This document shows positions 26,096 through 34,283 of a stretch of 64,000 nucleotides of DNA, in pieces. The translations under genes and the position numbers were made by a program. The stretch covers positions 930,001 to 994,000 of the forward strand of contig NZ_CP049744.1 of the NCBI RefSeq assembly GCF_000760935.2, read 5' to 3'. Under the pieces are notes generated by a model. It made no database searches. It saw only the letters and a list, made by a program, of their open reading frames with translations, and was not told the DNA's origin. The stretch is from Rhodococcoides fascians A25f. Lineage in GTDB: Bacteria > Actinomycetota > Actinomycetes > Mycobacteriales > Mycobacteriaceae. Every line of letters starts with the position of its first letter. The stretch's first letter is position 1.

Positions 26096-27029
26096 CCTTT
26101 TCCGACAACCACACGAGACCGCCGGCGAGCGCCCCGAATCCCACGAACAGCACGATGCCGGCGGCCGCGCTCAGGCCGGCATCGAAAGTGCGGAAGCCGT
26201 AGTCCCACAGTAGGTAATAAATGTTGGTGGTAGACCGGGACGGACCGCCCTGAGTCAGGGTATCGATGAGCGGGAACGTCCACTGGGCGCTCAACAACAC
26301 AGTCATCAGGGCGAGGAACACCAACGTCGGCGACAGCAGCGGCAGAACGATCCACCGGTCGATCTGCCATTTGGACGCACCGTCCGACTCCGCCGCCTCC
26401 TGGTACGACGTGTCGATACCGGCCATCCCCGCGGACACCACCAGAACTGCGAAACCCAGGAAGTGCCAACCTGTGATCACGATGATGACGAACTGTGCGG
26501 TGTCGGCGTCCTGAATCCAGTTGCGATCGGAGCCGATGACGCGGTTGACGATGCCTGCACCCGGGTCGAGCAGCCATTGCCACACGGCCGCTCCGGCGAC
26601 GGGCGCGATGAGGAACGGCGCGAAGACGATGCTCTGATAGACAACCCGTGCGCGTCCGTTCACCTTTCGGGTGGCGAACGCGATGGTCACCGGAAGTACG
26701 ATGGAAAACGGCAACAGCCCGATGATCAAAATCACTGTGCGCCAAAGGGAATCTCCGACGGCCGGTAGCTCGAGCAGTCGTCGATAGTTGTCGGCACCGA
26801 CTGGAACCATCGGTGTGGTCGGCAGAAGGTTCCACGAGTAGGTCGACAGTTCCGCGGCCTGCACCAGTGGTCGGTACGTCCACACGATCAACAGGCCGAC
26901 AGCCGGTGTCAGATACAAGTACGGCTGCGCCGACCGGATCACCCGCCGCCACCGGCCCTGGCGAACGAGGGGCCCTGCATTCGTACCGACGACGGTCTCG
27001 AGCGGTCGATCCGCCACGGCGATGAACAC
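26076..27029 (-). CDS. ABC sugar/glycerophosphodiester permease, UgpA type
   Basis: 317 residues with six membrane helices and an EAA loop EAAESDGASKWQIDRWIVLPLLSP (about 215-240). A basic N-terminal cytoplasmic tail of about 35 residues precedes the first helix (YLYLTPAVGLLIVWTYRPLV). CUT1-type, MalF/UgpA-like. Six bases separate it from the phosphodiesterase stop, so it is co-transcribed. Confidence 0.93.
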   Translation of the reverse strand: MFIAVADRPLETVVGTNAGPLVRQGRWRRVIRSAQPYLYLTPAVGLLIVWTYRPLVQAAELSTYSWNLLPTTPMVPVGADNYRRLLELPAVGDSLWRTVILIIGLLPFSIVLPVTIAFATRKVNGRARVVYQSIVFAPFLIAPVAGAAVWQWLLDPGAGIVNRVIGSDRNWIQDADTAQFVIIVITGWHFLGFAVLVVSAGMAGIDTSYQEAAESDGASKWQIDRWIVLPLLSPTLVFLALMTVLLSAQWTFPLIDTLTQGGPSRSTTNIYYLLWDYGFRTFDAGLSAAAGIVLFVGFGALAGGLVWLSEKVAFHDD

Positions 27030-27035
27030 CCCTTC

Positions 27036-27995
27036 TCACCCGGCCTGGTGTGAGAGATGGGCGAGCTTGTCGAGTACCGATTGCCGAGACTCATCGTACA
27101 CGGTAGCGGCAGGCGTCACCTCGACGGCGGTTGCGGTGAAACCGGATTCGAGCAGGTCTATGCGAGTGAAGCCGAAGCCGGAGAGGCCTCGGTGCCGCCC
27201 GGCCGGGGGAAAGGTGTCGACACGGTACGACATCGCAGGACCGACCCACACCGGAACACCGCCGACGGACCCTGCACCTGTGTGGTGGGCGTGGCCGCAA
27301 ACGATCACCCGCACGTCCGATCCCGCAATCGTGCACTCGAGGTCAGCAGGGTTCTGCAGCCTCAGATAGTCGACCGTCACCACCGGCGACGAAATGGGCG
27401 GGTGATGCAGTATTAGGATCGTGCCACGAAGTGATGGCACCGCCAATACTTCTGCAAGCCAACGTAGTTGATGTGGCTCTATCCGGCCGTCGTGTCGCCC
27501 CGGTGTCGAGCTGTCGAGGACGACGATACGAACTCCGTCGACGACCTGCACCGAGTCGAACGTGCGATCCGGGTCCCACGCCCGAGGGTCGTCGAGTAAC
27601 TCGCGACCGAACGCCGCCCGCTCGTCGTGATTTCCCATCGCGTAGATCGTTGCTGCACCCAGTGATTCGGCCACCGGATCGACAGCACCCCGCAGTCGAC
27701 GGTACGCGGCCGGATCACCGTCGTCGGCCACGTCACCGGAGAAGATCATCGCGTCGATGCGCTGCCCGGAGGCCGCGAGCATGTCGAGAACACACGTCAG
27801 ATTGGCAAATGTGTCGACACTTCCGTGGACAAGTTCTCCCTCGGCCCGCAGATGAGTATCGGTCAACTGCACGAGCGTGAATGCCGACCTATCTGGTCGT
27901 TCCGCGGGCTCCACTCCTGCCTTCTTGGGTCGTTCCGCGGGCTCCACTCCTGCCTTCTTGGGTCGTTCCGCGGGCTCCACTCCTGCCCCCTTCAT
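27036..27995 (-). CDS. Class III metallophosphoesterase (GpdQ/CpdA-like phosphodiesterase) with repeated N-terminal peptide
   Basis: 319 residues. All five dinuclear-metal motifs are present: DTHL (46-49), GDVADDGD (88-95), GNHDE (about 125), HHPP and CGHAHH (about 243). GpdQ cleaves glycerophosphodiesters; CpdA cleaves cAMP. Within a Ugp-type importer operon, cleavage of imported glycerophosphodiesters is the best guess. The first 35 residues are three copies of GVEPAERPKKA encoded by a 33-bp tandem repeat. The start at 27995 overlaps the stop of the solute-binding gene (ATGA), which supports it, but the enzyme domain only begins at about residue 39. Confidence 0.88.
   Translation of the reverse strand: MKGAGVEPAERPKKAGVEPAERPKKAGVEPAERPDRSAFTLVQLTDTHLRAEGELVHGSVDTFANLTCVLDMLAASGQRIDAMIFSGDVADDGDPAAYRRLRGAVDPVAESLGAATIYAMGNHDERAAFGRELLDDPRAWDPDRTFDSVQVVDGVRIVVLDSSTPGRHDGRIEPHQLRWLAEVLAVPSLRGTILILHHPPISSPVVTVDYLRLQNPADLECTIAGSDVRVIVCGHAHHTGAGSVGGVPVWVGPAMSYRVDTFPPAGRHRGLSGFGFTRIDLLESGFTATAVEVTPAATVYDESRQSVLDKLAHLSHQAG
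27895..27993. repeat. 33-bp tandem repeat, three units, inside the phosphodiesterase 5' end
   Basis: Units begin at 27895, 27928 and 27961 with GGTCGTTCCGCGGGCTCCAC as the shared opening. Units 1 and 2 are identical; the third diverges in its last few bases. Since 33 is divisible by three, copy-number changes would keep the reading frame and only lengthen the AGVEPAERPKK peptide. Confidence 0.9.
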
Positions 27996-29377
27996 GATGC
28001 GGGCAGAAGCATCGTGGCCTGCTCACGGGCGGCAGTCAATGTCGCAGCCGGGTCTGCACCCTGGTACACGATCGATTCGACGGCGTCCATCATGCCGTCC
28101 CGGATCTGCAGATAGTCATTGCCGGGCATCGATACCCACGGCTCCATCGTTTCCAGCTGCGTCAGGTTGGGTTCGATCAATGGGTTGGACTCGGCCCATT
28201 CCTCCAAACCGTCGGGATCGTCGACGAGCCCGGTACGCAAAGGCAGGTAGCCGATGCCCTCCGAGATCGCGATGTAGGACTCTTCGCTGGTAAGGAACTC
28301 GATCAGCTCCCAGGATGCACGCTGCTTCGCGGGGTCGGAGGCGAAGGTGAACAGTGACGCCCCGGAGTTGGTCGGTACGACGGGCTTCGAGCCGAACGAC
28401 GGCATCGTGGTGGCCCGCAGGTCCCACTTGTCCTTCGCGCCCTTGATGAACGTGCCTTGTATCGCGCTCGTTTCGAGGATCATTCCCATGTCGCCGCGGG
28501 CAAAGGCTTCGTACCCCTGTTGCTGGCTGAGCTTCGGCGTGGCCCCGGCGTCGACGAGTCCGCGGGCCATGGCGGTGGCGTCGACGGCAGGTTGTGCATC
28601 GAACTCGAGCGTCGACCGGTCCTGCGATATCGCTCGACCGCCGTTGGACCGAACCAGGCTCTGGAAGCACCAGTCCTTGGCCGATTTGGTGAGGCAGTCC
28701 AGATACACCCCGCCCTTACCGGTCTTCGACGCGATGGCCGATGCGGCAGTGGCCACCTCGTCCCACGTGGTCGGCGGAGTCGCCGGATCAAGACCGGCCT
28801 GCTCGAACAGTGTTGCGTTGTAATAGAAGACAGGCGTGGAGAAGACGAACGGCACTCCATATGTCGTGCCGTCCCAGTCGGCAAGTGCTCGCGCAGTGGG
28901 GGCGTACGGGTGCCGTACGCCGTCGAAGTTGCGCTGTACCTCGTCCTTGCCGACGAGATCGTCGAGTGATTTCGCGCCCAGCTGGTGGATGGTGAAGTCG
29001 AGGTCACTGAAGCCGAGCTGCGCCACGTCCGGAGCGGCCCCGGCGACCATCTGGCTCTGGATGCTCGACACCGTGTCGGTGGCCGGATTGGGGCTGTTGC
29101 CCTGAGGCTTCTGCGCGGTGACGGTGATGTTCGGATGTTGCTTCTCGAACTCGGAGATCAGGGCGTCGAACGTGTCCGTCCAGGCGCCGGCCAGCCCGTA
29201 GTTGTAGCTCTCGAAGACGATAGATACCGGTTGATCAGGGGCGAGTTCTGGAATCGATGCCGGTACTGCTGTCGAGGTGGGGGCCGAGGTACTGCCCAGT
29301 CCTCCGCAGGCAGTCAACATCAGAGCGCTCACTACCAGCGCTCCCGATCCGATGAGAATGCGTTTCACTGTCTGCAC
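27992..29377 (-). CDS. Extracellular solute-binding lipoprotein of the Ugp-type importer
   Basis: 461 residues. The lipoprotein signal is MQTVKRILIGSGALVVSALM with lipobox LTAC (Cys24), then a Ser/Thr/Pro linker. The mature part is a family-1 solute-binding protein: VSIVFESYNYG, FEKQHPNITVTAQ, VAGAAPDVAQLGF, TYGVPFVFSTPVFYYNATLF, NSGASLFTFASDPAKQRASWELIEFL. It delivers substrate to the two permeases. The ligand is not evident from sequence; sugars and glycerophosphodiesters are both known for the family. It lies 28 bp after the ATPase gene and overlaps the phosphodiesterase start. Confidence 0.93.
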   Translation of the reverse strand: MQTVKRILIGSGALVVSALMLTACGGLGSTSAPTSTAVPASIPELAPDQPVSIVFESYNYGLAGAWTDTFDALISEFEKQHPNITVTAQKPQGNSPNPATDTVSSIQSQMVAGAAPDVAQLGFSDLDFTIHQLGAKSLDDLVGKDEVQRNFDGVRHPYAPTARALADWDGTTYGVPFVFSTPVFYYNATLFEQAGLDPATPPTTWDEVATAASAIASKTGKGGVYLDCLTKSAKDWCFQSLVRSNGGRAISQDRSTLEFDAQPAVDATAMARGLVDAGATPKLSQQQGYEAFARGDMGMILETSAIQGTFIKGAKDKWDLRATTMPSFGSKPVVPTNSGASLFTFASDPAKQRASWELIEFLTSEESYIAISEGIGYLPLRTGLVDDPDGLEEWAESNPLIEPNLTQLETMEPWVSMPGNDYLQIRDGMMDAVESIVYQGADPAATLTAAREQATMLLPAS

Positions 29378-29405
29378 TTTCCGTTCGATGAGACGAGAGG
29401 GATGG

Positions 29406-30527
29406 TCAGGCGACGTAGAGCGGTGATCGGTCTCGGGCAGGTGTGTCCTCGGGTGCCCAGATCAGGCGTCGCCCGGTTTCGGGGTCGAACAGATGCACGT
29501 CCGTGGGCTCGACCCGGATGGAGATCGGGTTTCCCACGCAGGCCTGGGACGGGCGAGATGCTCTGATGCACAATGTGTTCAAGCCTGCTCGAACGTGGAC
29601 GAGCTCCTCGCTGCCGAGGTTTTCCACCGTCGTGACGTCGGCATGTAGGCGAGCGGGTGCGTCCGTGATGTGCATCTTCTCCGGCCTGATGCCGACTGTG
29701 ACCGGCTGATCGGTATGTGCGCCCGCCTCGATCCCCAGGGGAATGTTCACTCCTGGAGCCACGGCGTGAAGTTCGCCTCGATGCGCCGTGACGGTGGCGT
29801 CGAACAGGTTCATCGGCGGGGCACCGAGGAATCCGGCCACGAAAACCGATTTCGGGGTGTCGTAGAGCTCGGAAGGTGTGCCGACCTGTTCGATGCGGCC
29901 GTTGTCCATCAGTGCGATTCGCGTCGCCATCGTCATCGCCTCGACCTGATCGTGTGTGACGTAGAGGAAGGTGGTGCCGATCCGCCGATGCAGTTCGATC
30001 AACTCGGTGCGGGTGGCGCTGCGGAGCTTAGCGTCGAGATTGGACAGGGGCTCGTCCATCAGAAATGCGCCTGGATCTCGAACCATGGCCCGCGCCAGAG
30101 CAACTCGCTGCCGCTGCCCGCCGGAGAGCTCGGCCGGTCGTCTGTACAACAGCTCACTCAGATCGAGGGCTGTGGCAACGGCGGCCACCGAATCCGCAAT
30201 ACGGCTACGGGAGAATCTGCGTGACCGAAGCGGGAAGCCGATGTTCTTGGCAACGCTCAGGTGCGGATAGAGCGCGTAACTTTGAAACACCATCGCAAGG
30301 TCTCGGTTACGCGGCGGCACGACGGTGATGTCTTTGCCGTCGAGCAGGATTCGGCCGCCGGTCGGCTGGGTCATGCCTGCGACCAGTCGAAGCAGGGTCG
30401 ACTTCCCGCAGCCGCTCGGTCCGAGTAGAACCAGGAATTCGCCGTCGGCGATATCGAGATCTATCTCCGTCAACGCATCGCTGCTGCCGAACTTTTTGGA
30501 TACGGACTCGAGCTGTATACGGCCCAC
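29406..30527 (-). CDS. ABC importer ATPase, UgpC/MsmX type
   Basis: 373 residues from GTG 30527, preferred over GTG 30542 because AGGGG lies eight bases upstream and the domain begins at GRIQLESVSKKFG. Walker A GPSGCGKST (36-44), Q-loop VFQSYALYPHL, signature LSGGQRQRVALARA (about 133), Walker B FLMDEP and H-loop VTHDQ. The C-terminal 130 residues are the TOBE/OB regulatory domain of the CUT1 ATPases (VGIRPEKMHI). First gene of the importer operon; no operator was recognised upstream. Confidence 0.95.
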   Translation of the reverse strand: MGRIQLESVSKKFGSSDALTEIDLDIADGEFLVLLGPSGCGKSTLLRLVAGMTQPTGGRILLDGKDITVVPPRNRDLAMVFQSYALYPHLSVAKNIGFPLRSRRFSRSRIADSVAAVATALDLSELLYRRPAELSGGQRQRVALARAMVRDPGAFLMDEPLSNLDAKLRSATRTELIELHRRIGTTFLYVTHDQVEAMTMATRIALMDNGRIEQVGTPSELYDTPKSVFVAGFLGAPPMNLFDATVTAHRGELHAVAPGVNIPLGIEAGAHTDQPVTVGIRPEKMHITDAPARLHADVTTVENLGSEELVHVRAGLNTLCIRASRPSQACVGNPISIRVEPTDVHLFDPETGRRLIWAPEDTPARDRSPLYVA

Positions 30528-30542
30528 CGCACAACCCCTCAC

Positions 30543-30777
30543 CTGGTGCTGTCGAATCGATGGCCATATGCCAACACCCGCTGGTGTATCGGAGGTGAAC
30601 GCAACGCGGTCGTCGCGGCGAGCAGAACGCAGAGCAACCTCGTTGAGCTGGAACGATAGGTTGTCGCACTCAACCGATCGTCAACGCAACAGCGCCGAAA
30701 CCTTCCTCTGGGTCTGGATTTTCGTCTCGTGCCCGACAGTAGAAGATTCAATGCGATCATCCAGATCTCTGTCATCG
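30543..30777. other. Gap upstream of the importer operon
   Basis: 235 bp with no convincing gene. It must contain the promoter of the five-gene operon on the minus strand, but I could not fix a clear -35/-10 pair or palindrome. Confidence 0.4.
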
Positions 30778-31203
30778 TCACGGTGGTGGCCCTCGGGTGA
30801 GCGCGGCCGGCCTGCTTCGATCGCCGGAGTCGGCTGTGTAGTCAGTGATTCCGATGTTGTGTCCGAGCCGATCGACGTATCCGGTGAAATTCCCGGGCTG
30901 TTCGGAGGTCGGGCTGCCCCCGTCGAGTGAGGGTGCAATCTCGATCCCTACGATCCAGAGTCCGCGTACGGCCCCGAAAGCTATGACGCCGACATAAATG
31001 AACAGCTTCGTCTCCGAGGACGGCACCACACAGCTCACGCGTTCGGTGACGGTGACACGACCGTCCGGGGTGCAGGTGTCGGTTCGCTCGACGGTCGACC
31101 TCGAGCCCACCCAGTACGCACCGCTGGTGTTGCCGGAACCACTGTCTTTCGAGGTGCTCGATGCTGTGGCGCAGGCTCCGATTACGCAGTGGCCATGACT
31201 CAT
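30778..31203 (-). CDS. Hypothetical membrane-anchored protein
   Basis: About 141 residues if read from ATG 31203; a GTG near 31111 would give a shorter form. One membrane helix is visible (KLFIYVGVIAFGAVRGLWIVGIEIA). It is preceded by a cysteine-containing segment (TDTCTPDGRVTVTERVSCVV) and followed by a polar tail (GYVDRLGHNIGITDYTADSGDR). No family recognised. From ATG 31203 the gene would overlap the divergent gene's start by a few bases, which is unusual and argues for the later start in one of them. Confidence 0.45.
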   Translation of the reverse strand: MSHGHCVIGACATASSTSKDSGSGNTSGAYWVGSRSTVERTDTCTPDGRVTVTERVSCVVPSSETKLFIYVGVIAFGAVRGLWIVGIEIAPSLDGGSPTSEQPGNFTGYVDRLGHNIGITDYTADSGDRSRPAALTRGPPP

Positions 31204-32292
31204 TCGCAGAGAAGGTCCACCATTCGCGCCGGAGTTGCGGTGGCTGTTGCCGCCGTATCCGTCGTCGCCGCAGTCGTCGTGGTATCGATGCAGGACGTTC
31301 CCGTCGAACAGCCGTCGGACGTCCAGGCTATGACACCGACGTTCTCGGAGGAGACGACAACCACGCAGGCACGGACCGGGCCCATCCTCGACCCGACGTG
31401 GCAGATCGACGCGGAGACCGTCTACGGACGCGAGTTCTTCGCATTTCGTTCTCCCGCAGCAAATCTGCAATTCGATTCGAGTGTCGCCGGGGTGATCGAC
31501 GCCGGTGATGTTCTCGTCACTGCCGCGGGATTGCCGAATCCTCGGTCGTATTCCGTGGATTCGATCGAGTTCGTGGCCATCGATGCCGAGGACGGGAGTA
31601 TCCGGTGGAAGAAGTCACCCGGCAGTGTCGACCAGTGCGCAAGCGAGCTCGTGGGTAACGACATCGTCTGTCTGGATTCGTATTCCGACGTCCCGTCGGT
31701 CGTGAGGATCGGCGTGGACGACGGGGAGGCACGGAGAACGCCGATCCCCGAAGCCTGGTTCCCGTACGCCATCGAGAGCGACGGGCAGTCCGTCTTTCTG
31801 CTCGAGGGCAACCCCGAAGATGGCGAATCGGTGCTGCACGGGGGTTCCATCGATGCCCTCGATCGGATGTGGTCGCGCCCGATCACGTCCTTCGCGGGCT
31901 GGGACGGCGTCGAGGGCCCGCTGATTCACGTGTCCGACGGACGAGGCCTTGTCACCCTCGGCGGTGAGGCCACATTCTTCGATCCCCGTACCGGAACGCC
32001 GCTCGAAGGTCTCGAATTGACCTCCGACACAACCGTCGTCGACGCAGGCGGTGCGGACGTGTGGACGCTGCGCGACCCGTACGCGTCCGAGACGACCGTC
32101 GGCAACACCGCTTATTCGTTCGAGGAGAACGCGCTCGTGGCCACCACGGAATCGAACGACGTGCGGTGGCGATGGCCACTGCCCGAACGGTCCGACGGAT
32201 TCACCGAGTCGGGTTCGATCGTCGAGACCGCGTCGGGGGTGTTCTTTCTCGGAACCGATTCGATCGTCCGTCTCGAGTCGGTGCCATCATGA
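31195..32292 (+). CDS. Membrane-anchored PQQ-like beta-propeller protein
   Basis: 365 residues from ATG 31195, with an in-frame GTG two codons earlier at 31189. A signal-anchor helix (GVAVAVAAVSVVAAVVVVSM, about 13-32) is followed by a Thr-rich linker and then beta blades of the PQQ-binding-like kind: FVAIDAEDGSIRWKKSPG, VRIGVDDGEARRTPIPEAW, GGSIDALDRMWSRPI. No quinone ligands or catalytic residues are recognisable. Probably an extracytoplasmic protein of unknown function. Divergent from the 30778 hypothetical. Confidence 0.7.
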   Translation: MTHSQRRSTIRAGVAVAVAAVSVVAAVVVVSMQDVPVEQPSDVQAMTPTFSEETTTTQARTGPILDPTWQIDAETVYGREFFAFRSPAANLQFDSSVAGVIDAGDVLVTAAGLPNPRSYSVDSIEFVAIDAEDGSIRWKKSPGSVDQCASELVGNDIVCLDSYSDVPSVVRIGVDDGEARRTPIPEAWFPYAIESDGQSVFLLEGNPEDGESVLHGGSIDALDRMWSRPITSFAGWDGVEGPLIHVSDGRGLVTLGGEATFFDPRTGTPLEGLELTSDTTVVDAGGADVWTLRDPYASETTVGNTAYSFEENALVATTESNDVRWRWPLPERSDGFTESGSIVETASGVFFLGTDSIVRLESVPS

Positions 32293-32325
32293 CCTCGTGA
32301 TTCACCGAAAGCACAGCACGTCGAA

Positions 32326-32637
32326 CTATTCGCGGTGCGGGGTTCGCTCACCGGTGTTCGGGTCGACGTCGAACAATTGGTCGGTGCTGTCGGGTGCGTA
32401 GACGACCGTGTCGATTTCACGAGCGCGGCGTCGGGCACCGTCTCGAACGGCGAAGAACGCGGCACCGAACAGCACGACGACGGTGACACCGGCAACGATG
32501 GCCCACCCTTCGAAGCCGCCCGCCAAGGCGGCGATCAGACCGCCTGCGGCCGCGATTCCGGCGAAAATCAAGATGACGGCCAACATGTTCTCGACCGCCC
32601 GTGCCCAGCTTGTCTTGGAAGGCCTTTTCTCGACCAT
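32326..32637 (-). CDS. Small two-helix membrane protein
   Basis: 103 residues from ATG 32637, with AGAGGA nine bases upstream. Two hydrophobic helices: NMLAVILIFAGIAAAGGLIAAL and GWAIVAGVTVVVLFGAAFFAV. A basic stretch (RDGARRRARE) and a short polar tail (STDQLFDVDPNTGERTPHRE) follow. Unknown function. Convergent with the propeller gene and upstream of nothing obvious. Confidence 0.65.
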   Translation of the reverse strand: MVEKRPSKTSWARAVENMLAVILIFAGIAAAGGLIAALAGGFEGWAIVAGVTVVVLFGAAFFAVRDGARRRAREIDTVVYAPDSTDQLFDVDPNTGERTPHRE

Positions 32638-32701
32638 GGGGGATGTTCCTCTCGCTAAGTTCCATCCCCGGATACCCGGAAGTCCGTCGACTATGCCTCC
32701 G

Positions 32702-33235
32702 CTACTGGGCCTTACGTGCGCGGTAGGCGGCAACTGCCGCTCGGTTGCCGCAGGTCGTGCTGCAGAACCGGCGTGAGCGGTTGCGTGAGAGATCGAGAAC
32801 CAACCCGTTGCAGTCCGGATCGGCACAGACGTCGAAGCGGGACAGCTCGTCGGCGCGGATGACGTCGATCATCGCCATCGCGGTTTCGACGACGATGCGG
32901 GTCGCGAGCGGACTGTCGTCGGCCACAGCGTGAACGTGCCAGTCGAGGTCTCCGTGGCGGACCAGTCGCGGCAGGGCCGAGGACTCGGCCAGCAGTCGGT
33001 TGACCTCGACCACGGCGTCTTCGCGGCTGCTGGTGAGTAGAGCGCGCAGGGTCGGACGCAGTGCCCTCACCGCCTCGAGCTCGGTGTCGTCGCCGTCGAA
33101 GCGGCCGGAGTAGCCCTGCTCGGTGAAGAACTCGGCCAGCTCGTTGCGTGTTGTCAACGTGTCCGGATCCTCGGCGGAGTTGACCAATGCCACGGCGGAC
33201 AGAAGCGACAGTTCTGCGTCATGAGCAAAAAGCAT
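32702..33235 (-). CDS. CGNR zinc-finger/ABATE-domain regulator (second copy in the window)
   Basis: 177 residues. N-terminal ABATE domain (LLSAVALVNSAEDPDTLTTRNELAEFF). The C-terminal finger has all signatures: CADPDCNGLVLDLSRNRSRRFC, then STTCGNRAAVAAYRARK. Presumed DNA-binding regulator, divergent from the EamA-family exporter at 33275. This CGNR/DMT-transporter pairing is common in actinobacteria to my knowledge. A TAAGGT box six bases before its ATG and GTGACA 16 bp further suggest a leaderless promoter. Confidence 0.88.
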   Translation of the reverse strand: MLFAHDAELSLLSAVALVNSAEDPDTLTTRNELAEFFTEQGYSGRFDGDDTELEAVRALRPTLRALLTSSREDAVVEVNRLLAESSALPRLVRHGDLDWHVHAVADDSPLATRIVVETAMAMIDVIRADELSRFDVCADPDCNGLVLDLSRNRSRRFCSTTCGNRAAVAAYRARKAQ

Positions 33236-33236
33236 G

Positions 33237-33269
33237 TTGACACCTTACCAAGTCGGTCTCTACTGTCAC
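33237..33269. promoter_or_regulatory. Face-to-face leaderless promoters of the CGNR and EamA genes
   Basis: Plus strand: TTGACA (33237-33242), 18 bp, TACTGT (33261-33266), then eight bases to the EamA ATG at 33275. Minus strand: GTGACA (33269-33264), 16 bp, TAAGGT (33247-33242), then six bases to the CGNR ATG. The -35 and -10 elements overlap, so binding of one polymerase or of the regulator affects both genes. TGACA/TGTCA ends form a small inverted repeat. Confidence 0.6.
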
Positions 33270-33274
33270 ATGTC

Positions 33275-34276
33275 ATGACGGCTTACACTCATGACACGAC
33301 GGTGGATCTCGCGGCCACACACGACGCTGCTGCGCGCTCGCGCCGGCTGTCGGGGCTCGGGTTCGCGTTGCTCTCGGCCGCGTCGTTCGGGCTCTCCGGT
33401 TCGCTGGCCACGGGATTGCTCGACGCCGGCTGGACGGCCGGGGCCGCGGTGACTGCACGGATTCTGTTGGCGGCAGCCGTCCTGCTGATTCCGTCGATCC
33501 TCGCGTTGCGCGGGCGCTGGGGCCTGCTGGCGAAGAACTGGAAGCTGCTCCTTGCGTACGGAGCGTTTGCGGTGGCCGGCTGCCAGCTCGCCTTCTTCAA
33601 CGCCGTCGGACGTATGGAGGTGGGCGTGGCGCTGCTGATCGAGTTCACCTCGCCGGTGGCCGTCATCGGGTGGATGTGGTTCAGGCACCAGCAGCGTCCG
33701 GGCCGCCTGACCGTGGTGGGTGCGCTGTTGGCTGCGATGGGTCTGGTGCTGGTGCTCGACCTGATCTCCGGAGCCGACATCGACACGGTCGGCGTGCTGT
33801 GGGCACTGGGCTCGATGGCCGGCGCAGCCGTCTACTGGGTGCTCTCTGCCGACGAGAGCAACGGACTTCCGCCGATCGTGCTCGCCGGGGCAGGCCTACT
33901 CACGGGTGGGCTCATCCTGCTGGTTGCCGGACTCGTCGGCATCATCCCGTTCGCTGCCCCGCTCACCGATGTCACCTTCGTCGATGCGGTCGTTCCGTGG
34001 TGGGTTCCGATCATCGGCCTCGGCGTCGTGACCGCCGCATTGGCCTACGTGCTCGGGATCGCCGCCGGCCGACGCCTCGGGTCGCGGTTGGCGTCGTTCA
34101 TGGGATTGATGGAAGTTGTTGCCGCACTTGTCTTCGCGTGGCTGCTGCTCGGGCAGGCTCCGGCGTCGATCCAATTGGCCGGTGGCGCACTGGTTCTGCT
34201 CGGCGTGGTCGTCGTCAAGTCCGGCGAACGATCCACCGCGGACGCACCGGTGGAGCCTCTGCAGAGCAGGGCCTGA
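33275..34276 (+). CDS. EamA/DMT-family metabolite exporter
   Basis: 333 residues from ATG 33275; longer in-frame starts would overlap the divergent regulator. Ten membrane helices in two EamA repeats. Typical segments: ALLSAASFGLSGSLATGLLDAGW, FFNAVGRMEVGVALLIEFTSPVAV, GLGVVTAALAYVLGIAAGRRLG, FMGLMEVVAALVFAWLLLGQ. RhtA-like exporters of amino acids or drugs are in this family; the substrate is not predictable. Probably controlled by the neighbouring CGNR protein. Confidence 0.9.
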   Translation: MTAYTHDTTVDLAATHDAAARSRRLSGLGFALLSAASFGLSGSLATGLLDAGWTAGAAVTARILLAAAVLLIPSILALRGRWGLLAKNWKLLLAYGAFAVAGCQLAFFNAVGRMEVGVALLIEFTSPVAVIGWMWFRHQQRPGRLTVVGALLAAMGLVLVLDLISGADIDTVGVLWALGSMAGAAVYWVLSADESNGLPPIVLAGAGLLTGGLILLVAGLVGIIPFAAPLTDVTFVDAVVPWWVPIIGLGVVTAALAYVLGIAAGRRLGSRLASFMGLMEVVAALVFAWLLLGQAPASIQLAGGALVLLGVVVVKSGERSTADAPVEPLQSRA

Positions 34277-34283
34277 AGACTCG

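Noticed and set aside
27895..27993. CRISPR-like array
   Set aside because: Units are directly contiguous with no spacers, only three copies, in frame with a gene.
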